A stretch of 64,000 nucleotides of DNA from Davidsoniella eucalypti. Its lineage: Eukaryota > Ascomycota > Sordariomycetes > Microascales > Ceratocystidaceae. Both the position numbers and the translations under genes were made by a program. The stretch is from positions 124,001-188,000 of the forward strand of contig RMBW01000028.1 of assembly GCA_004009845.1 (NCBI GenBank). Direction: 5' to 3'. This document shows, piece after piece, positions 57,601 to 64,000 of this stretch; positions within the stretch are counted from its first letter, which is position 1, and each line of letters opens with the position of its first letter. The notes beneath the pieces are model-generated. The model was not told the origin of the DNA and did no database searches. It was given only the letters and a program-made list of their open reading frames with translations.

Positions 57601-59174
57601 TCTTGAGCTAAGTCTAACGTCAAGCAAATGTCGGGCTATGGAATAATCTGTAGAGCCCTATACTGCACGGATGTGCTCACAGCGGGCCATTTCTAGCCAA
57701 CAGGCGGCAGAGAACGAAAAAAATAAACTTGACTAATACTTTCTACACCTATCGAGAAGCGTGTCCCAGGAGGCACTACAGGCACCACAGCCACTACAAC
57801 CCACATTCCGCAACCTCACCGTAGCACACCGTACTACACCGCACCAAGCACTCCTGGCGGATCGCTAACAAAACAGCCTCAGCAGCAAGACGTCTACTAG
57901 TAGTAGACCCATCTATTTCTAGACTATATAGAATTGGTGCGGTACTGTGTTATTAGTTTTGCGCTTCCTCTTTCTCCTCTTCTGGTCTTATATTTCGTGT
58001 CCTTCCTCGCGCTGTTTCGCATAATACGCCTAATCCTGTATTGCTAATCTATTGTCTGCTACTAGCTGGCCAACATATGTATTTTGTGTTTTGTCACGGC
58101 ACGGCTCTAGCCCTGCCAGCTTTCAGTTTTCCCCCGCCCGACTTCTGTATGTTGTCCACTTCGTTCCTGTTGTCTTCCTACAGATATATGCGTCCTCTCG
58201 AGCCCCTCTATATATATGTATATGTAAATTAGTACCTCTCCAATGCTACAAACCATGTTATCCATTGCTCCTTTTAGTCTTTCCCCCTCTTTTCCGGGTA
58301 ACTGTCTGCCGTTTTCTTTTCTTTCTTGGCCATGACGTGACAGACAGGCCTGTCTCCAACCTTTTTCCGGGCATACTTATATGTATCAGGTTAACAGGTT
58401 TGTGGCATAATTCATCTGACCACCTTCTATCAGCATGTCCTCATCTCAAGAGTGTATATCTGTTACCAACAGCATAAGCACATTATTTCAAATACGGGTG
58501 GGACTTGGGTTTGAACAACATAGCGTAGTAACTCCCGCAAAATCAGTTCCAGCTCAAGCTCTAAGTACCGCCGCCTTGTCATCCCCTTTAAGCCCTCGTG
58601 CGCAATTTATACGGACTCCGGCTATTTGCAAAAATTCCACACCCGTAGATTCTTCGCCTGTGTAGGTTTAAAAAAAATTCAATGCTTTACAAATGCCTTG
58701 TCTACGAAGCAAACGTACTGAACCCGAAGTAAAAAAACATAGCACGCAATAATTAGGGCAAATATCGCCGCAGCAGCCGTCCAGCTCTCAACAATTTCCG
58801 TATATCAACAGACTAAGATGGCCCTAAGCTGGCATGAAGGAAGGAAGACCTGGCCATGCGTAGGAGTTCCCAACTAACCTTCTCATTCAACTCATGGAAC
58901 GAGGGACTTGCAACAAAGGTCTTTGCTGGGGTTTAGGGTTTGTATACCCTACTTGTATACCCTCGTGATGCCGGATCGAGGCTAGGGCGACGGCCTCGTA
59001 CGACCTCAACAACATCCGGAAACCTGAATGCGGCGAAAACTTACCTAGATAGATGCCGTTTTAGGGTATAGACAGATTCTTTTAGCGCGGAGGAAGCCCC
59101 CATAAGATCCATGATGAAATCCGCGATGAAGACCTCGGCTTCTTCACCTTATTTTGTTTAAATATGGTGATCTC
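54649..59174. other. 4.5-kb spacer between the Zn2Cys6 gene and the secreted beta-propeller-like gene
   Basis: The spacer lies between two divergent genes. Purine/pyrimidine-rich tracts near 55340-55660 and 56090-56170 look like 5' UTR sequence of one or both genes. A 12-bp tandem repeat lies at 56928-56975. No coding region is supported; a 96-codon Pro/Ser-rich frame at 56511-56801 was considered and not accepted. Confidence 0.45.
56928..56975 (+). repeat. 12-bp tandem repeat, four copies
   Basis: CCAACACTGCGG, CCAACACTACAA, CCAACACTGTGG and CCAACACTACCT follow each other without gaps; the first eight bases are invariant. Confidence 0.85.
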
Positions 59175-60581
59175 ATGACATCGTTATCCTCAACCATGCG
59201 CACCCAACATATCTACTCATGTGCCGTTGCTTTCTTAAGCGGGACGGTCGTCGGATCCCCGACCATCAAAGGTAGCTCGGTGGGCAAAGACAATTTGGTC
59301 GATTCGATGCCGAGTCTTGAGTCGCTCGATCTTGGCTTGCCCAAACACATATCTCGCGATATAGCTCAGCCTAAAGCCGGCGAATGGACACAGTACAAGT
59401 ACGGCATGACCGACAAGAAGAAAAAGAAGAAGAAGAAGATGGATAAAAAGTGCCGATCCCACAGCATCTATGATGTCATCCCGGAAAAGGGCTTCGAGCC
59501 TAGCGATGCCTCGTGGGATGCAGACTCGCAGACACTATATATCGTCGACGACAACGGGCGACTTGCTGCAATTCCAGGGCACTATCTTGATGAAAAAGCA
59601 GATTCCGATGAAGCTACAGACTCGGTTACGAGATCTGAGTCCCAAAAGCGCGATATGGACCAGAAGGTCCTGGGTGAACAGCTCACCGATGCGGCTTCCC
59701 AGCTGCCGGTATCTTCGGATGAACAAGACGGAACAAATCTCTACAGCGACGTGTGTGTGTGGCAGGTCGGCGAAGGCATTGACTTGGAGGGCTGTGCCGT
59801 TGACCACGAGTTCTCGGAGATTGTGTACCTGGGCGTCGAATCGCCGGCCACGATTCTCGCCTTCAACGTGACCTCGGGTGCCGTACAACGCAAATACGAT
59901 GTCGACTCTTACATGAAGGACACCGACCCCACTTCCGAACCGACGCCGAACGGCAATGCGGGCCTGGAATCTCTAGCCTTCTACATCGCACCGGACACGC
60001 ACACACCGCGTATTCTTGCTGGGCGGCAATCAGACGCGGCCGTGTTCGTTTTCGACCTCACGGCTGACCGCGGCAACATCCACCCCCGTGGCGCAGTGTA
60101 CCCCCCAGGACCCGGCCGGGACCTAGCAGCGATCTCCGGGTATCTAGGGCGTCTGTATTTCGTCTACGACAAGGAATACATGGCAGTCAGTGTCCCACTG
60201 ACGCAGTTTGACGGTACTATGCTGCGCGGACGTAAACAGCCATACGAGGGATGGCAGACCCGTGAATTTGACTTTGCTATTCGCGGCCACGAGGGGCTGG
60301 CCTTTGCGTATCCGAGCTTTGCATGCGTCTACGGCGCCGAAGGGTGTGGCCCATCACATGACCGACAGAACTACGGACCTGCGAGCAAAGGAGAGGAAGG
60401 AAAGAGGGAGCAAAGTGCGTATGATGTGCAGCTGACGCCGGTGGTGTGTGCTATTGATCCGCCTGGAAAGGAGGGCAAAGACATAACGGTGGGCTCATTT
60501 AAGCAGTTGCAGGAATGCTGGCAGGCTCAAGAGCTGGACTTGGCAGCCACACAAAAAAACCTTGGAGAGAGTCTTACTTGA
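59175..60581 (+). CDS. Secreted SdiA-regulated / beta-propeller-like protein (tentative)
   Basis: A single exon encodes 468 residues from the ATG at 59175, or 461 from the ATG at 59196. The latter gives the cleaner signal peptide (MRTQHIYSCAVAFLSGTVVG), so export is likely. After a run of eight lysines near residue 75, the sequence EPSDASWDADSQTLYIVDDN begins a propeller-like domain. Further strands read VDHEFSEIVYLGVESPATIL, NAGLESLAFYIAP and GRDLAAISGYLGRLYFVYD, close to the SdiA-regulated/esterase-phytase-like propeller pattern (EPSG-x-x-x-D...LYVVDDNG). Enzyme activity cannot be read from this. The gene is isolated, with more than 3 kb of apparently noncoding sequence on each side. The lysine run between the signal and the domain is unusual for a secreted protein and may be a cleavage site. 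Confidence 0.62.
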   Translation: MTSLSSTMRTQHIYSCAVAFLSGTVVGSPTIKGSSVGKDNLVDSMPSLESLDLGLPKHISRDIAQPKAGEWTQYKYGMTDKKKKKKKKMDKKCRSHSIYDVIPEKGFEPSDASWDADSQTLYIVDDNGRLAAIPGHYLDEKADSDEATDSVTRSESQKRDMDQKVLGEQLTDAASQLPVSSDEQDGTNLYSDVCVWQVGEGIDLEGCAVDHEFSEIVYLGVESPATILAFNVTSGAVQRKYDVDSYMKDTDPTSEPTPNGNAGLESLAFYIAPDTHTPRILAGRQSDAAVFVFDLTADRGNIHPRGAVYPPGPGRDLAAISGYLGRLYFVYDKEYMAVSVPLTQFDGTMLRGRKQPYEGWQTREFDFAIRGHEGLAFAYPSFACVYGAEGCGPSHDRQNYGPASKGEEGKREQSAYDVQLTPVVCAIDPPGKEGKDITVGSFKQLQECWQAQELDLAATQKNLGESLT

Positions 60582-63500
60582 GCATGTTGCGTGATTTGTT
60601 GGGTTTTCTACGACACAAACGGTGACAGTGACGGCGGAATCTCTGGTCGCCGGACATATCTGTACTCTGCATGCAATGTACATGTGTACATATGTATGTA
60701 AGAAAGTTGTGGTTAAAAGAGGTTAAGCGATGTAGCCTTGGCTCGGGCTAGGGACTGACAAGATATCGGAGCTCGGAGGACTATAATTTCCATCGCTTCC
60801 ACATATTCCTATAGACTACATCTAGCAACAGGTTGAAGCAATTTATGAGAATATCAGGCTGGGCATTGGCAAAACCAAGGCTGACTCTTCCTGATTTCTT
60901 GGTCTACGAACACGATGTTCCGGTCATCTGGAGATTTCGGGCTAGCTTGTTAAGATATATGTCTACAAATATAAAGATATGTCTATATGGGGCGAAGAGC
61001 AAGTTTCTATAGGCAATGAATAATTACGGAGTTATCACTGGAGAAAATGGGTGACTGGTGTATGTTTTGAAGAAGAGTATAAACTAGCCTGTATTTCTAG
61101 CTATATTTGGACTGGAAAGGCCGGTAGTGTATGTTTATCTTCACCCTCTCTTGTCTCTGTTTGTGCAGGGAATTTAGCCCGGCATAACGCCATTGAGGCT
61201 GGATCTCAAAGATCGGCATGTTGTGCAAAATGCTGGCAGTGTCAGTAATAGTTGGTTGATCAGTTACTAGTTGGCCTACATAAAAAACGAACATGCAAAA
61301 ACAAAGCCCAGTATCTTCCCTGTTAGCGTTGCAGCCGTCCGGATTTCCCCATCGGGGATTATGGCCAAATCCATGTACAACCAACCCACACATTGCTTAC
61401 AGCTATCTGTATATTTTACAGAGGCGAGATAGAGAGAGAACAAGAACGGCAGGATATACTGGCTGAACTATTCATTGTGTGCCTGTATAGTGTGTCAGTC
61501 ACGGTGGAAAACTACGGATAACTTTGATTTCTTTTTTGTTTTGTTGCAGCTACAAAGCCTTTATCAGCAGTGAATGGAGCAAGAAAAATCGGGTTTATAT
61601 GTGTATCAAGATCTAAAGTTTTATTTAAGTAATGGATGGCCTGCTGATTGCAGGCTTTGCTGACTTGGCCGGAGGCAATATTGGGACAGCCGGACTTTGA
61701 CAGAGCTTGCTTTTTTTGAGATTATTCTTTATTCTTTCCTGGGCTGTTCCATTGCCATGACGATAAGTAAGAAAAGAAACTTTTGTTTCGATTTTAGAAA
61801 AACAAACGGCGTTTCCTGCCTGTCAAACCAAATTTGCCGTGGCTATGACATCGGCAATATATTATATATCACGCAGCCATATATGGGTCTTTTGTACATC
61901 TTAATGAATATTAACACTACCACTATCAACACAAGAAGATCGGTGGTTTAAGACGGCCGATTCGCCGATGCTTCTCAAATAGTGCGGACGAGTTATAGGA
62001 TATTAAAACATTAATACCGAGTCTTTGAGAAAAACAAAGAGGCATATTGTACGATGGAAATCGCTACCTTTTCTGGAGGAGCCTCGTGCTGCAATATGCA
62101 GAAGCAGAGGCTGACAATGACAGCAGTTGCAAACTATTAGAGACATGTATCTGTATCTGTATCTACAGCCAGGCAGGCCGAGAGGGAGCAACGGACAACT
62201 GGCACGTTCTATTCTTTTGGTACTTCTGCTCCTATCCCCCTGCCTGTTCGGCGCAAGACTTTTTTTTTTCTTTCCTTCTTGTTGGTTAAGAGAGGAAGGC
62301 TATGTGCGGTGAGAACAAGACGGAAATAGAGAGACAGAGGCTGATGGCAAAGGAAAGATAAGCTGAAGCTGGCATGGACAAGTCGAGTTCTACAAGGCAG
62401 ATAGAATACTCAAAAGGTTAGCCGAGCCGGCATCTCATCTTTCCTGCTGGATCCCAGTCTTTGACGGAGCCAGCCTAGCAAAACAAACGTTGCAGTTGAA
62501 CACTGCAGGCGGTCAGATGCTTACCATCAGAGGCCATGTGTATTTATATATACTTGTGTTCACGAGTGGCAGTGGTTATAGATAGCTCATATTACAGTTG
62601 CCATCCATCGGCCGTGTCTCTATTTATATCTCTTTTTAGATCCCACATCTCACGTACTGGCTGTGCTTATCTGTTCTAGTCACGAGGAATCAAAACGATC
62701 TAGCAGAGCAGTTATCGTTAGTCCCAGAAACTGAGATATGCATGAACCGAGAAACATTGACGACGCCGCATACAACATCGTCTGCAGATATACAGATATA
62801 CAGCGTTTCCTCCCACAAGGAAAGAGAAAGTTGGACAGATGGCTCTCAAATAGGGCCGGACTAGACCAAGGCTCGTGTATCTGCAAAGAAAGAAGGAAAA
62901 AAGGAAAAGACATGGTAGGCCACTATTATCAATAAAGCAAGGTTGATCTGCAGTCTCCAGCACATCGACGAAAGTACGCCCCTTCTCCCTTTGGGCACCA
63001 AAAGCTTTGTAATATTTTGTTTTTGTTTTAAAAATACAACTTGATAAATCCTGATTTGCATCCAGACTGGCGGCGGCCCAGATTCTCCGACGACCCGTTC
63101 TATAGTTTAACACACGCTTAAATCAATATATTATACTAGTAGGATAGTAATCATACACAATAAACATATGTCCCCGGCAAAACGAACGAACGCCCGTGTA
63201 AGGCGTTGTCAAATTCGCATAGCATCATCATGCGTTTGTTTTCCCACTCGGCACATTCTTTAATGTTGTTTATTCTGCGATTTAAATCCGCCGATTCTTG
63301 GCTGCGGCGAAGCCTTGTAGTGTATCCAGCAAAACAGTCTATCATCACCACAACCTGGCCCAAGTCCTTCCATATAAATCTAGCCAAAACGACGCTTCCT
63401 GCTCATCTCTGTTCTCCCGCTCACCACCCTCTCTCCTTCTTCCTTACCTGACACGGCCTTCTGTATAAAGTGAGACTTGCAGTACACGATCGCCAACCAG

Positions 63501-63967
63501 AAAAGTACGCTGTTGCCCCTCGTGTAGGAACAGCAAACCAGCGTCAAGCCGTCTCGATCCAGGAACCCGCCGACCCCCCTTCGGAAACACCACGCCAGAC
63601 TTCTTGTTCTCGTTGTCCTCGAGCGTCTTACCTTGCTAGTGTGTCTAGTGGTCGTCGTTTGCCTTCTAATATTGGCAGCGAGACAGTCATTTCTTCCAGG
63701 AGCCGCAATATTGGTTCTGGAGCATCTTCGAAGTTGCCATTCTGTCCGTACCCTTTCTTGTGTAAGTCCTACCAAACACCAATGTTTTCCCCTCCAGTCT
63801 TCTGTTTCTGGACGCACCCTTTGGTCTTTCTACCCTGCTACAAGGGGGTGGTCTCTGCCATCTGGCAATGCCGTTCTATGCAAAGTACTTGTACTTCTGG
63901 TCCGCACACATTCCACAGGGTAGTATCTGGTATAAACTCATACACATTATCGGGCTTATCATACACC
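60582..63967. other. 3.4-kb right intergenic region
   Basis: AT-rich with A/T runs and TATC/TCTG short repeats; no supported gene. The last about 500 nt contain GTAAGT-type donors (for example near 63761) and a C/T-rich composition, consistent with the 5' UTR of a gene starting at the right edge. Confidence 0.4.
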
Positions 63968-64000
63968 ATGGCCTCGCTTGTAACACCGCATATTACGGCC
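63968..64000 (+). CDS. Possible start of a gene cut by the window edge
   Basis: ACACCATGGCC gives a good fungal start context, and the eleven codons after it (MASLVTPHITA) stay open to the window end. The upstream region looks like a UTR with a possible intron. This is too short to assign any family. Confidence 0.25.
   Translation, partial: MASLVTPHITA

Noticed and set aside
1..64000. CRISPR arrays, operons, ribosome-binding sites or a plasmid origin
   Set aside because: Introns and gene structure show this is eukaryotic nuclear DNA, and no spaced identical repeats of CRISPR type were seen.

Overview
The window is nuclear DNA of a filamentous ascomycete (Pezizomycotina). The evidence is spliceosomal introns of about 50-130 nt with GTAAGT-type donors and TACTAAC-like branch sites, a single-chain 781-residue LEU1, a LaeA-like methyltransferase, a Zn2Cys6 regulator, a FunK1 kinase relic and a Tad-clade LINE. 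Genus cannot be fixed from the sequence. Gene density is low: about fifteen supported protein loci in 64 kb, with several long AT-rich intergenic stretches.

Layout. 1-12.3 kb is a core block: NPC2-like lipid-transfer protein (+), V-ATPase subunit F (-), nuclear rim protein NUR1 (+) and isopropylmalate isomerase LEU1 (+). 12.9-28.5 kb is an accessory island. It holds a LINE shard, a FunK1 kinase that lost its N-lobe, a PD-(D/E)XK-like protein, a complete tRNA-derived SINE with a perfect 12-bp target duplication, a pogo-type transposase tail, a 54-bp retro-insertion whose 3' end resembles the SINE tail, an 882-residue coiled-coil/nuclease-like/kinase-like fusion, and a nearly complete Tad-like LINE with a perfect 12-bp target duplication. 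28.6-37.9 kb returns to core genes: RKM5-like methyltransferase (+), NCS-1 calcium sensor (-) and replication factor CDC45 (-). 37.9-49.8 kb is an almost 12-kb stretch with no convincing gene. 49.8-60.6 kb holds a LaeA-like methyltransferase (+), a Zn2Cys6 transcription factor (-) and a secreted SdiA-regulated/beta-propeller-like protein (+), separated by long spacers. The right edge may catch the first codons of another gene.

How the parts relate. The core genes are housekeeping functions with no operon-like logic. The island is the striking part. At least four mobile-element classes or families sit within 16 kb, beside genes built from nuclease-like and kinase-like domains that expand in fungal accessory genomes. 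The SINE and the 54-bp insert share a 3' end that the resident LINE lacks, so two different LINE machineries appear to have acted here. The best candidate for an undescribed system is the 19.8-22.5 kb fusion gene together with its PD-(D/E)XK-like neighbour; its function is inference only.

Limits: everything was read by eye. Exon borders were checked for phase but not against transcripts; family names rest on remembered motifs, not searches.
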